Source: Saprospiraceae bacterium
GTDB lineage: Bacteria; Bacteroidota; Bacteroidia; Chitinophagales; Saprospiraceae
Assembly: GCA_025055285.1 (NCBI GenBank)
Contig: JANWXM010000009.1
Location: 58,773 to 122,772 of the forward strand
DNA: 64,000 nucleotides
Direction of reading: 5' to 3'
A program made the position numbers and the translations under genes. The notes under the pieces are model-generated. The model ran no database searches and had not been told where the DNA came from. It saw only the letters and a list, made by a program, of their open reading frames with translations. This document shows, in pieces, positions 38,731 through 47,721 of the stretch. Position 1 is the stretch's first letter. Each line of letters begins with the position of its first letter.

Positions 38731-39558
38731 AGCCTCTTCCAATGAACAAAGTATCTTGCGCAACAGTAGCGTTAGGCGCGGTTGAGCTTCTTGTGCTAGA
38801 GCGATGACTTCTTCTACGGTAGTTTCGCGGATGACGTCGGGCGGGAAAGCCACGTTGGTCACTAGCGAGAGCATGAGCACGGGAATGCGCTGATGGCGTG
38901 CAACGAGCACTTCAGGTACCGAGGACATGCCCGTACAATCGGCGCCTAAGCGCCGCAACATAGCATACTCAGCGGGGGTTTCTAAGTTGGGACCTTGCAA
39001 AGCCGAATATATGCCCTCAAAAGCTCGAATGCCGCACTCGCGAGCAATTTGAAGAGCCATTCGGCGTAGACCGGGGTGATAAGGTTGCGACATATCAGGG
39101 AAACGCGGGCCCAGGCGTTCATCGTTTGGGCCTCGCAAAGGGTTTTCGGGTAACAGGTTAATGTGGTCGCGTACTACAACGATATCGCCGCTGCGCAAGT
39201 GCGGATTGATGCCGCCTGAAGCGTTTGTGATAATTAAGCGTTCGATTCCCAGTGCTCCTAGTACGCGCACCGGAAATGTAACTTGCTGCATTGTCCAGCC
39301 CTCGTAGTAGTGTAGGCGACCTGACATGATGACGACGGGATGACTCTCCAGATGCCCAAGCACAAGTTCACCGCGGTGACTCTCGACTGTGCTACAGGCA
39401 AAGTGCGGAATGCTGGAGTAGGGTATACTTGCCCGAGTATCCACCTCTTCAACCAAATTTCCCAGGCCAGTGCCCAATATTATTCCCGTTTTGGGCTGAA
39501 ATTCTACGGTGTGTCGAATGAAATCGACCGCTTCTTGGATGTTGTCAAACAGACCCAT
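38716..39558 (-). CDS. punA: Purine-nucleoside phosphorylase (trimeric, PunA type)
   Basis: The 280-residue enzyme phosphorolyses purine nucleosides. The motifs fit the low-molecular-mass trimeric class: ILGTGLGNLVEEV near 26, STVESHRGELVLGHL near 60, SGRLHYYEGW, LIITNASGGINPHLRSGD near 113, DHINLLPENPLRGPND and GPNLETPAEYAMLRRLGADC near 190, ending in SLVTNVAFPP. All phosphate and purine contacts expected from the family can be seen. It is the third gene of a minus-strand unit, 22 bases after the transporter gene. Confidence 0.95.
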   Translation of the reverse strand: MGLFDNIQEAVDFIRHTVEFQPKTGIILGTGLGNLVEEVDTRASIPYSSIPHFACSTVESHRGELVLGHLESHPVVIMSGRLHYYEGWTMQQVTFPVRVLGALGIERLIITNASGGINPHLRSGDIVVVRDHINLLPENPLRGPNDERLGPRFPDMSQPYHPGLRRMALQIARECGIRAFEGIYSALQGPNLETPAEYAMLRRLGADCTGMSSVPEVLVARHQRIPVLMLSLVTNVAFPPDVIRETTVEEVIALAQEAQPRLTLLLRKILCSLEEAKPSS

Positions 39559-39580
39559 AGAAGTTACTCGGAGGATTTTT

Positions 39581-40501
39581 TTACTTATTTAAGACTGAAG
39601 CTGTAGAAATGGAGCGTTGTCGCCACCACCAAGCTAACGCAAAACCCGTTACCAAATCCCAAATCCCCCACCAGGCGGCAATAAGGGCCATTCCTCCTAG
39701 CCCATTGAAAAAGCGAAAGATTAGCAGTAGACCAAGTGCCGTGTTATGAATGCCTGTTTCGAAGGCTAGTGCTCGACTGTCAGCTTCGGGCAAACGAGCG
39801 GCGTGTCCTATCCCGTAACCAATACCCAAACCTAAACCATTGTGTAAGAGTACCAAAATGAAAGCATAGCCAACATAAGCTGCTACGTGGTCTCGATTAT
39901 TCCACAGAGCCGCTAGAATTACACCAAAAAACAAGACGAACGAGATGCGTTGAACCCACGTGCGAATTCGCACCACAAGCTGAGGACAATGATGGGCCAG
40001 GGTCATGCCTACCAGCAGCGGCAGTAAAATGAGTTGCACAATGATGGTTCCCATGTCTAGAAAGCTCAAATCGAAGTTGCGGCGCAATGTTGTAGCCTCA
40101 GGAAGCGCACTCGTCCATAGGAGGAAGCCTAGCGGCGTAGCTATGGAAGCCAGCAAAATAACGATGCTGTTGAAGGTTACTGATAGCGCAGTATTACCGC
40201 GAGCGAGATGCACCAAAAAATTAGTCATGTTGCCCGAAGGGCACATGCCCACGAGAATCATACCCATGGCCATGCTTGCTGGCGGTTGAAAAATAGCAAT
40301 TAATCCTAATGTCATGAGAGGAAAGAGGAGATATTGAGCGAGCAGCCCAATGCCAATGGCGCGCGGAAAGCGGAAGACTCGCCAAAAGTCGGCCAGCCGC
40401 ATATCGAGAGCGACGCTAAACATGAGAAAGGCCATCACGCCATTGAGCAGCGCCAGTTGTTCGGCATCGAAACGTATGCGCAAAGTATCAACCGGGTGCA
40501 T
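39581..40501 (-). CDS. Bile acid:sodium symporter (BASS/SBF) family transporter
   Basis: The 306-residue protein has nine or ten hydrophobic helices. MCPSGNMTNFLVHLARGNTALS near 85 and the later FETGIHNTALGLLLIF near 230 are the two crossover-helix sodium-binding signatures of the BASS fold. The substrate is not predictable: bacterial members move bile acids, pantoate, pyruvate or other organic anions. It follows the sugar dehydrogenase gene by 14 bases and precedes punA by 22, so it belongs to their operon. Confidence 0.9.
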   Translation of the reverse strand: MHPVDTLRIRFDAEQLALLNGVMAFLMFSVALDMRLADFWRVFRFPRAIGIGLLAQYLLFPLMTLGLIAIFQPPASMAMGMILVGMCPSGNMTNFLVHLARGNTALSVTFNSIVILLASIATPLGFLLWTSALPEATTLRRNFDLSFLDMGTIIVQLILLPLLVGMTLAHHCPQLVVRIRTWVQRISFVLFFGVILAALWNNRDHVAAYVGYAFILVLLHNGLGLGIGYGIGHAARLPEADSRALAFETGIHNTALGLLLIFRFFNGLGGMALIAAWWGIWDLVTGFALAWWWRQRSISTASVLNK

Positions 40502-40515
40502 GGTTTATCCGATAG

Positions 40516-41706
40516 TCATTCGGTCGTGTAGTAAATGCGGTATATAGCATCGGCAAAGTCGTCTGACACGAGCAGGGAGCCGTCAGGCATCCATTCTAGG
40601 TCTACTGGTCGCCCCCAAACCTCTTCGCCAGGCTGAAGCCAACCCTCGGCAAAAGGTTCGTAGCGCACGCATTTTCCTTCTTCATTGAGGCGCACCAACG
40701 TCAAGCGATAGCCAATCTTTCGCGAGCGATTCCAAGAACCGTGCTCAGCAATGAGAATTTGGTTTCGATATTCGGCAGGCCAGGTCTGACTGAGGACGAA
40801 CTCCACACCTAGAGGCGCTACATGGGGACCAAGTTTTTGAGCCGGCGGCGTAAAGTCACTGCAAGGGCGTTTGTAACCAAATTTGGGGTCAGGAGTATCT
40901 CCTTGATGGCAGTAGGGATAGCCAAAATGCATGCCATCGCGCGGGGCGCAGTTGAGTTCACAAGCAGGCATATCATCGCCCATCATATCGCGCCCGTTGT
41001 CTGTAAACCACAGGTGTTTGGTCTGCGGATGCCAGGTAAAACCTACCGTGTTGCGCACGCCGTGCTGAACGATTTCAGGGCCTTTGTTTGGGTTGTCTAC
41101 GTCTATGCGCGTAATGCTGGCGTACATGAGGTTGTCTAATCGTTCACAAATGTTGCATGGAGCGCCCACGGGCACATAAAGTAAGCCATCTGGGCCGAAG
41201 GCAATATACTTCCAGCCATGATGAGCATCTGTGGGATAGCCATCGTATACAACGACGGGCTTTGGAGGGTTAGACAATCGGTTTTCAATATCGTCGAAGC
41301 GAAGAATACGGCTTACTTCGGCTACGTAAAGGCTGCCATTGCGAAATGCCACGCCATTGGGCATGCGCAGACCACTAGCCAAGGTGTAGCGCAAATCTGC
41401 TACACCATCGCGATTGGTATCGCGCAGGGCGTATACATTACCTACGTCGCGAGTACCAACGAACAACGTGCCGTTGGGCGACAAGCTCATGGAGCGCGCA
41501 TTTTGAAGCCCTTCTGCGAAGACGTTTATCCGAAAGCCCTTAGGTAAGCGAATGCGGTCTAGAGGTAGAGAACTCGTGTAATTGTTTGCCGAAACAGGAG
41601 CTGTAGCAGCTGCTCGTTGCCCATTGGAGCTAGATGGACCTGCGCAGCCCGTCCAAAGAACGCCAATCAAGGCAATACCCAGAGCAAATGTTTTTCTTTC
41701 TTTCAT
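40516..41706 (-). CDS. PQQ-dependent sugar/sorbosone dehydrogenase-like lipoprotein
   Basis: The 396-residue protein starts with a lipoprotein signal (ALIGVLWTGC, Cys at 22). It then folds as a GSDH-type six-bladed propeller: LPKGFRINVFAEGLQNARSM, LFVGTRDVGNVYAL, GWKYIAFGPDGLLYVPVGAP, RNTVGFTWHPQTKHLWFTDNG, IAEHGSWNRSRKIGYRL and DGSLLVSDDFADAIYRI. This is the soluble glucose/L-sorbosone dehydrogenase family, which binds PQQ in the periplasm; the real substrate is unknown. The ATG at 41706 is chosen because it puts the lipobox in place; an ATG 13 codons upstream does not. First gene of the dehydrogenase-transporter-punA unit. Confidence 0.88.
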   Translation of the reverse strand: MKERKTFALGIALIGVLWTGCAGPSSSNGQRAAATAPVSANNYTSSLPLDRIRLPKGFRINVFAEGLQNARSMSLSPNGTLFVGTRDVGNVYALRDTNRDGVADLRYTLASGLRMPNGVAFRNGSLYVAEVSRILRFDDIENRLSNPPKPVVVYDGYPTDAHHGWKYIAFGPDGLLYVPVGAPCNICERLDNLMYASITRIDVDNPNKGPEIVQHGVRNTVGFTWHPQTKHLWFTDNGRDMMGDDMPACELNCAPRDGMHFGYPYCHQGDTPDPKFGYKRPCSDFTPPAQKLGPHVAPLGVEFVLSQTWPAEYRNQILIAEHGSWNRSRKIGYRLTLVRLNEEGKCVRYEPFAEGWLQPGEEVWGRPVDLEWMPDGSLLVSDDFADAIYRIYYTTE

Positions 41707-41925
41707 AGTTAAAAAGTTTTGGTCGAAAACGACTATTACCTGCAAAAGTGCGAAAGCCTCATACTTATGCGAGTCGTTTAGGAGAAAAACTCAAGAAAAG
41801 CCTGCATAGATTTCGTTAGACCCATCGGCTAACTAGGCCGTTTCCTTCAATCTTTTCAATGAAACAACACTCAACAGGGTAATAAGTCGCTTGAAGCAAA
41901 AATTTTAACATTTAACCGCGCAATT

Positions 41926-41940
41926 TGGCACAAGTTTGGC
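41926..41940 (+). promoter_or_regulatory. Sigma-54-like (-24/-12) promoter
   Basis: TGGCACAAGTTTGGC matches the -24/-12 consensus TGGCAC-N5-TTGC in the GG and GC doublets at the correct 12-base spacing, with one mismatch in the -12 box. The predicted start is near 41952. A sigma-70-type Bacteroidota match on the same stretch is weaker (GATGTTTG, spacing too short). Confidence 0.4.
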
Positions 41941-41951
41941 TTGATGTTTGA

Positions 41952-42022
41952 TGCTTCATACGATAGAAACGGTTTAGTGAAAGAGAAGCCCGGCAGCAAA
42001 CGCGTTGCCGGGCTCTTTTTTT
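41952..42022 (+). ncRNA. Candidate small RNA, about 70 nt, with intrinsic terminator
   Basis: Between the sigma-54-like site and the strong terminator at 41987-42022 there is no credible reading frame (only an eight-codon frame, MLHTIETV). Nothing upstream on this strand needs that terminator, since the neighbouring genes both read leftward. A short non-coding transcript is the simplest explanation. No known RNA family was recognised. Confidence 0.35.
41987..42022 (+). terminator. Strong rho-independent terminator in an otherwise gene-free gap
   Basis: AGCCCGGCA (41987-41995) pairs with TGCCGGGCT (42006-42014) and is followed by CTTTTTTT. It points rightward. Confidence 0.85.
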
Positions 42023-42436
42023 GGCGAGAACTCATTCGGTTAGAGCAAGACGATGCCTTCTTCTACAGGGCTTATCCCTTAACCGAAGCGGATTTGTTGA
42101 ATGGCTTATAATCCAACTTCGTGTAAGTAAGTGGAATCCCCTTCCTCTTGAGCATTTGTCTGAGGTCAGCCTAACCAATATTTCGTGGCTACTTGGTGGG
42201 CAAGAGGGACGAGTAGAACCCTTTTCACTCAATACGACTGCTATCGTTACCTTTTAGATAAGTGCCGCCATCTTGTAAAAATCAGTTGGAGTGGTGGAAT
42301 TGTTGACAAGGACGGCCTTTATAAGCAAGAAGAGGCTGCGCTAGAATCGCAGGAAACATTTATTTTTAAAAAAGAGCATGAAAACATCTAAGAGAGATTT
42401 TCAATGGAGAGTGCTACGACGGTTTTTTTCCTGCTT
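42023..42436. other. Non-coding stretch before pnuC end
   Basis: No gene was recognised. A 78-codon plus-strand frame (42021-42257) has no motif and starts in the terminator U-tract. Confidence 0.5.
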
Positions 42437-43051
42437 CTATTGCTCAATGCGCCGACGCCACTCGACATAACCAGCAATGGCTAAGACGAAAAAAATGAAG
42501 TATTGAAACGAAGTAAACACAAGACCCTTAACAAAATACAGAGGAATTGCTGCTAGATTAGTGACCATCCACCACAACCAATTTTCCAGTTTTTTGCGCG
42601 TCATGAGCCACATGCCGGTGTAAGCCGTTGCTGCAGCAAAGCCATCGGCTGCGGGCACGGTGCTATCTGTCCATGTATCTAGAATGTAGTACAAACAAAT
42701 CCACCAGGCAGCAAAAAAGAGCAGGGCTATTGCCCAGTCACGCGTATCGGACGTCGTAATCACAAGCCGAGGGCGGCCGTCTGACCGTTTCCTGGACCAG
42801 TGTATCCAACCCACGATGCCCATTACCGTATAGTAGGTATTGACACTTGCCTCGGCATATAGGCCTGACACAATGCTCAAGTAGATGTAAAGGACTGTGT
42901 TGACCAAGCCCGTAGGATATACCCAGATATGCTCCTTTCGAGAGAAAAGTACGCTAGCGATACCGAAGATTACAGCTATAAACTCTAGCGCAGAGGTTTG
43001 CCTCAGTCCTTCAATTAATTGATGAAAAACGTGTTGAATATTCAACCACAT
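42437..43051 (-). CDS. pnuC: Nicotinamide riboside transporter PnuC
   Basis: The 204-residue membrane protein has seven hydrophobic segments. The blocks LEFIAVIFGIASVLFSRKEH, WVYPTGLVNTVLYIYL, LYAEASVNTYYTVMGIVGWI and the C-terminal LENWLWWMVTNLAAIPLYF with KGLVFTSFQYFIFFVLAI match PnuC, whose W-x-x-W-x-x-x-N motif contacts the ligand. It imports nicotinamide riboside for NAD synthesis by facilitated diffusion. The gene stands alone; no NadR kinase is adjacent, and no thiamine riboswitch was seen upstream. Confidence 0.92.
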   Translation of the reverse strand: MWLNIQHVFHQLIEGLRQTSALEFIAVIFGIASVLFSRKEHIWVYPTGLVNTVLYIYLSIVSGLYAEASVNTYYTVMGIVGWIHWSRKRSDGRPRLVITTSDTRDWAIALLFFAAWWICLYYILDTWTDSTVPAADGFAAATAYTGMWLMTRKKLENWLWWMVTNLAAIPLYFVKGLVFTSFQYFIFFVLAIAGYVEWRRRIEQ

Positions 43052-43166
43052 GCTCTCGCAACGTAGTAAGTTAAAGGTTGATGCTCGCTATAGGCCAGTT
43101 AGCTCAAGAACAAGAATAAGACTCGCTCGAAATTGTTTCAGACGAGAAGTAATCTCCTTGTCGTAG

Positions 43167-43174
43167 TATTTTTG
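43167..43174 (+). promoter_or_regulatory. Bacteroidota-type -7 element upstream of the DUF423 gene
   Basis: TATTTTTG matches TAnnTTTG, 26 bases before the start codon. The -33 box is not clear. Confidence 0.45.
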
Positions 43175-43200
43175 AGCACTCGTTTATTCAAGGATTTGTT

Positions 43201-43584
43201 ATGAGAAATACTCTTTTCTTGCGCTGGGCAGCCTTCTTAGGAGCAGCAGCAGTTGCTTCAGGGGCCTTCGGAGCACACGGTTTGAAGCCACACTTTTCGG
43301 AGTACCAAGTTAGCCTATTTGAGAAGGGTGTGCAGTATCACTTTATCCATGCCTTGGCGATTTTAGCTATTGGCCTCCTGTCGGATCGCAAGGGAGGATT
43401 GTGGTTGCGCGTAAGCGGCTGGCTCTTTAGCTTGGGTATTCTTTTCTTTAGCGGTTCACTCTACTTGCTAGCCTGTCAAAATTTGTTGCCCTTTTCTGTA
43501 AAGGGAATAGAATTTGCCGCACCAGTGGGAGGAATATGCTTCATTGGCGGCTGGTTAGTAATGGCTATGGGAATTCGAAGATGA
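43201..43584 (+). CDS. DUF423 family small membrane protein
   Basis: The 127-residue protein has four hydrophobic helices. GAAAVASGAFGAHGLKPHF near 15, KGVQYHFIHALAILAIGLLS near 40 and PVGGICFIGGWLVMAMG at the end are the DUF423 (YgdD-like) signature, including conserved GAFGAHGL and H-x-x-x-H-A. Its biochemical role is not known. Single gene with its own promoter-like element. Confidence 0.92.
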   Translation: MRNTLFLRWAAFLGAAAVASGAFGAHGLKPHFSEYQVSLFEKGVQYHFIHALAILAIGLLSDRKGGLWLRVSGWLFSLGILFFSGSLYLLACQNLLPFSVKGIEFAAPVGGICFIGGWLVMAMGIRR

Positions 43585-43887
43585 GTAAAGCACCAAATAA
43601 ACGCTGCATTTAGCCGTCTGTGCCGAGCCCTACCTTTCAGTATTAGGAAGGGCGTGTTGCGCCTTCCTCATGTAAAAAAGAGGCATTCGTCCCGTTCTAG
43701 GGAGCAGAAGAGCCTCAATGGAGGCCAAATAAGCGTGGAAATAAGGAAAAACAGCAATCTTTTCACCTCTTGCGTTGGCACTCGTTTTTTTGCCTTTAGA
43801 ATGTTCTCAGGGCAGCGCAGTTAACTTGTGCGAGTCTAGCGAGAAACAAACCGAAGTTCATTCCATTGAATTCTTTCACGTGAGTTT
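43585..43887. other. Non-coding stretch with two stem-loops
   Basis: AGGAAGG (43645-43651) can pair with CCTTCCT (43662-43668). A second, looser structure, GAGGC (43680-43684) with GCCTC (43712-43716), is followed on the minus strand by TTTTTT and could be a leftward terminator. No gene was recognised. Confidence 0.35.
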
Positions 43888-44910
43888 ATGTTTGTTGACT
43901 TGCTTTCTGACACGGTTACGCGCCCGACGGAGGGCATGCTTCGGGCAATGATGAAGGCAGAGGTAGGCGATGATGTATTCGGCGAAGATCCCACGGTAAA
44001 TGCTCTAGAGGCTAAATGTGCAGAGATGTTTGGCCATGAGGCTGCATTGTTTTGTCCAAGCGGTACGATGAGCAACCAAATTGCCTTGCGTGTTCATACT
44101 CGTCCGTTAGATGAGGTTATTTGTGATGAGATGAGCCATATCTACCAGTATGAAGTTGGCGGTTATGCTGTGAATAGCGGGCTAGCTTTACAGTTACTCC
44201 GCACGCCTAACGGGATTTTAAGTGCTGACTTAGTGGAGGCGGCTATACGTCCGCGATACGATTGGTTGCCTCGCAGTGCCCTAGTGGTAGTAGAAAACAC
44301 GTGTAATCGAGGTGGTGGCTCGGTCTATCCATTAGAGACGTTATGCCAAATTCGCGCTGTTTGTCAGAAACATGGGTTGTTGTTGCACATAGATGGAGCG
44401 CGCATTTTCAATGCGCTCGTAGCATGTGGAGGAACCGCTGCTCAAGTAGGCGTCTTAGCGGATAGTCTCAGCGTCTGTTTGTCTAAAGGACTAGGAGCTC
44501 CAGTTGGGTCTGTGCTCATTGGGAGTCGGGCGTTCATTACAGAGGCGCGACGCGTTCGCAAAGTCATGGGCGGAGGCATGCGACAAGCTGGCTATTTAGC
44601 TGCTGCAGGCATCTATGCCCTGGAGCATCATATTGAGCGCTTGCATGAAGACCATCTACATGCTCAACAGCTTGCGAAGGCCCTAGCCGAAATGCCTTGG
44701 GTGGAGCGGATTACCTCTCCTGAGACGAACATCGTCATGTTTGACTTGAAGCCACCGCTCACGGCTGCTATTTTCTTAGAAAAACTCCTTGAGCACGGCG
44801 TCAGAGCTGCGTCTTTTGGGCCTCGTACTGTGCGCTTAGTAACTCATCTGAACGTAAGTCCGGAGGGAGTCAAGCACGCCATAAAAACTTTCTGCCGATT
44901 GAGGTTCTGA
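43888..44910 (+). CDS. ltaE: Low-specificity L-threonine aldolase
   Basis: This 340-residue PLP enzyme cleaves L-threonine or allo-threonine to glycine and acetaldehyde. Motifs in order are DLLSDTVTRPTEGMLRAM at the N-terminus, VGDDVFGEDPTVNALEAKCA, PSGTMSNQIALRVHT, DEMSHIYQYEVGG, ENTCNRGGGSVYPLE, LLHIDGARIFNALVACG and SVCLSKGLGAPVGSVLIG, where the Lys in SLSKGLG-type sequence binds PLP. GGGMRQAGYLAAAGIYAL completes the signature. The gene stands alone. Confidence 0.95.
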   Translation: MFVDLLSDTVTRPTEGMLRAMMKAEVGDDVFGEDPTVNALEAKCAEMFGHEAALFCPSGTMSNQIALRVHTRPLDEVICDEMSHIYQYEVGGYAVNSGLALQLLRTPNGILSADLVEAAIRPRYDWLPRSALVVVENTCNRGGGSVYPLETLCQIRAVCQKHGLLLHIDGARIFNALVACGGTAAQVGVLADSLSVCLSKGLGAPVGSVLIGSRAFITEARRVRKVMGGGMRQAGYLAAAGIYALEHHIERLHEDHLHAQQLAKALAEMPWVERITSPETNIVMFDLKPPLTAAIFLEKLLEHGVRAASFGPRTVRLVTHLNVSPEGVKHAIKTFCRLRF

Positions 44911-45459
44911 AGCGCTTTTCTTGAAACTCTGCTCAAACTCAAACCAACGTGAAATCATGCGGCAGCAATGGTGAAAACCAGAAGTTGCTTAAGGGTGCAA
45001 GAGAGGACGCCTTTCACTTAGGGCTAATAAGAAAAAAAGTGTCCTTCGCCTCATCAATGGTTTGCCGAAAATCAGGCTGAGATGTTCTTAGGATCGACAT
45101 GGTGTAAGACCTGGCGCGCTGGGTAATTTTCCACGGTGTCTATAAGTTTGGCAAACCCATCAAAAACTCAGTTACTTGCGAATTTGCCAAAATGATAATT
45201 TTATTGGCCGGTCTGTCCATTCTTTTAGCTACTGTGCTTGAAGTTCCTGAGGCGGATATACTTAGGCAAGAAGGCCCTGGAAATTGCCTTGCCTTATGTT
45301 TGGATTTAGCATTTCCTGGAATGGTGTATAGAAGGATAAACATTCCCAAGTGGAGATTGTTCAGTTAGGTTCGCGCAACAAAAACCAAACTATCTGCCCT
45401 TTTTCAGCAAGTTTTTAAGAAAGGTTCGATTGATTCGCGAAACATTAGAAAGTTAGTTT
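44911..45459. other. Non-coding stretch before the metal-efflux cluster
   Basis: About 550 bases without a recognisable gene. A 69-codon minus-strand frame (45140-45349) has no motif. No terminator with a U-tract after ltaE and no known riboswitch were seen. Confidence 0.5.
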
Positions 45460-47721
45460 ATGGGGAATTCAGTAAGTAAATGGATCTTATTCATATTCGT
45501 AAGCATATGTGCAGGAGACCTTAAAAGCCAGGCGCTTGGCGTTTATCGAGGGCAGGTCGTAAATGCATTAACGCGGGAACCGGTAGTAGCTGCAAGGATA
45601 ACAGTAGAAAATATTTCAGGAAGTTTTTTCTACACTGACACTCTTGGGCGATTTACCATACCCGTTCAGTACCCCGGGCAAGTGCTAGTACTGAGCATTC
45701 GTTCACTAGGGTATGTTTCCTGGTCTGGTGTATTGGACAACCCGTCCAAAGAACATCTTATCCAGCTGGAGCCAAGCGACCATCTGTTAGGTACGGTGGT
45801 GGTTTCAGCCCAGATGAAAGAGGTTTCCAAAGAAGCATCGCCTATTCCCATTGAGATCTATACTCCTCGATTTTTTCAAAGAAACCCAACACCTAACCTG
45901 TTCGAGGCGCTTGCACTGGTCAATGGTGTACAGCCACACTTAAATTGCGGCGTATGCGGCGCTGGTGACATTCACATAAATGGTTTAGAAGGCCCTTACA
46001 CCATGGTAACCATAGATGGGATGCCTATCGTAAGCGGCCTTTCTACCGTATATGGTTTAAGCGGCATTCCAAACAGTTTGATAGAGCGTATTGAAATAGT
46101 AAAAGGACCGGCCAGTACGCTTTACGGCTCAGAAGCGATTGGAGGGTTAATCAACATCATTACTCGCGATGCACTTACGGCGCCGCGCGCTTCAATGGAC
46201 GCCTTCGGCACAAGCATAAGTGAATGGAACTTCGATGGCTCTATAGCAACACGCACAAGGAAAGCAAGTACTCTTCTGGGTGTCAATTACTTCCATTTTC
46301 AACAGCGACGTGATATCAATGACGACGGCTTCACGGATATTCCGCTGCAACAACGTCTGTCAGTGTTCAATAAATGGCGCTTTGAGCGTTGTTCGGGCTT
46401 GTTCGCCTCTTTGGCAGCCCGATACGTATACGAAAACCGCTGGGGAGGCCAAATGGCCTGGGCACCTCAATGGCGCGGTTCCGATAGCTTGTATGGCGAA
46501 AGCATCTACACTCATCGAATAGAAGTAATCGGCAAATATCAATTGCCGGTTAAGGGTCGCCGCGTCATGCTCGATGTGTCGTGGAACATGCACGATCAAG
46601 ACGCTGCATACGGTAACATATCTTACCTTGGGCGCCAGCAGGTGGCCTTTGCTCAACTGACAGGAGATGCCTCCCTAGGTGCAAAACACGATTTACTTTG
46701 GGGCATTGCCCTGCGTTACACCGAATACGACGACAACACGCCAGCCACGGCTGCTGCTAGCTCGGACCAAAACCGACCTTCACATACGTGGTTGCCTGGA
46801 GTGTTCGTGCAAGATGAAGTTGCTCTCAATGCCCGTAATCGCCTCTTGCTCGGGTTGCGCTACGATTATCACTCGGCTCACCGTAGCATTCTGACGCCGC
46901 GCCTTAGCTGGAAATGGGCTGAGGACGCCCACCACGTTCTGCGCCTCACCGTCGGCTCCGGCTTCCGCGTAGTTAATATCTTTACCGAAGACCATGCCGC
47001 CCTCACGGGTGCCCGGCAGGTCGTCGTTGCCCAAGATCTACGACCTGAACGCTCCTGGAATGCCAACCTCAACTACACGCGCAAGTTCTTTCCGCGCAAA
47101 GCCGGCTTTATTGGCGTGGATCTCTCGCTGTTTTACACTTACTTTACCAACCGCATCCTGCCCGACTACGATACTGACCCAGATAAGATCATTTACCAAA
47201 ATCTCAATGGCTACGCCGTTTCCTCGGGCGCATCGTTAAACACCGATATAAATCTGCTCAATGGTCTGAAAATCAACGCGGGTATCACAGCCATGCGTGT
47301 TTACCGCATGGAGGAGGGAAAGCGTCTACCCATCCTCTTTGCCTCGCCGTTGTCGGGCACCTGGGCGCTTTCGTACCCTATAACGCATTGGAAACTGACG
47401 CTAGACTACACGGGCACGTTCAACAGCCCAATGCCGCTGCCTGTCGTGCCCAACGACTACCGACCCGACCGGTCGCCGTGGTTCGCTATTCACAATGTGC
47501 AAATTACTCGCGCCCTGTCTGAAGGTGTCCAATTGTATGTGGCAGTCAAAAACCTCTTCGGCTTTTATCCCCGCGAGGATATTTTATTGCGCGCTTTTGA
47601 TCCCTTTGACCGCGCCGTGGACGTAGACAACCCGAAGGGTTACACCTTTGATACGGCCTATGGTTATGCACTGGTGCAACGACAGCGACTGTTGGTCGGC
47701 CTGCGCTGGACAATGCGATAA
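45460..47721 (+). CDS. TonB-dependent receptor of a heavy-metal efflux cluster
   Basis: The 753-residue outer-membrane protein has a signal peptide (WILFIFVSICAGDLKSQ), an N-terminal carboxypeptidase-regulatory-like domain (GVYRGQVVNALTREPVVAAR...GRFTIPVQYPGQ), a plug domain and a beta barrel. The plug contains HLNCGVCGAGDIHINGLEG, with a C-x-x-C, then YTMVTIDGMPIVSGLSTVYG and IEIVKGPASTLYGSEAIGG. The barrel ends in LVGLRWTMR with a terminal aromatic-type strand. This plug sequence is typical of receptors encoded next to CzcA/CusA pumps. The metal or metallophore carried is unknown. Base composition becomes richer in G+C after about 46.9 kb. Confidence 0.92.
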   Translation: MGNSVSKWILFIFVSICAGDLKSQALGVYRGQVVNALTREPVVAARITVENISGSFFYTDTLGRFTIPVQYPGQVLVLSIRSLGYVSWSGVLDNPSKEHLIQLEPSDHLLGTVVVSAQMKEVSKEASPIPIEIYTPRFFQRNPTPNLFEALALVNGVQPHLNCGVCGAGDIHINGLEGPYTMVTIDGMPIVSGLSTVYGLSGIPNSLIERIEIVKGPASTLYGSEAIGGLINIITRDALTAPRASMDAFGTSISEWNFDGSIATRTRKASTLLGVNYFHFQQRRDINDDGFTDIPLQQRLSVFNKWRFERCSGLFASLAARYVYENRWGGQMAWAPQWRGSDSLYGESIYTHRIEVIGKYQLPVKGRRVMLDVSWNMHDQDAAYGNISYLGRQQVAFAQLTGDASLGAKHDLLWGIALRYTEYDDNTPATAAASSDQNRPSHTWLPGVFVQDEVALNARNRLLLGLRYDYHSAHRSILTPRLSWKWAEDAHHVLRLTVGSGFRVVNIFTEDHAALTGARQVVVAQDLRPERSWNANLNYTRKFFPRKAGFIGVDLSLFYTYFTNRILPDYDTDPDKIIYQNLNGYAVSSGASLNTDINLLNGLKINAGITAMRVYRMEEGKRLPILFASPLSGTWALSYPITHWKLTLDYTGTFNSPMPLPVVPNDYRPDRSPWFAIHNVQITRALSEGVQLYVAVKNLFGFYPREDILLRAFDPFDRAVDVDNPKGYTFDTAYGYALVQRQRLLVGLRWTMR

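Noticed and set aside
43052..43200. Possible thiamine riboswitch upstream of pnuC
   Set aside because: The conserved CTGAGA and ACCTGA elements are absent.
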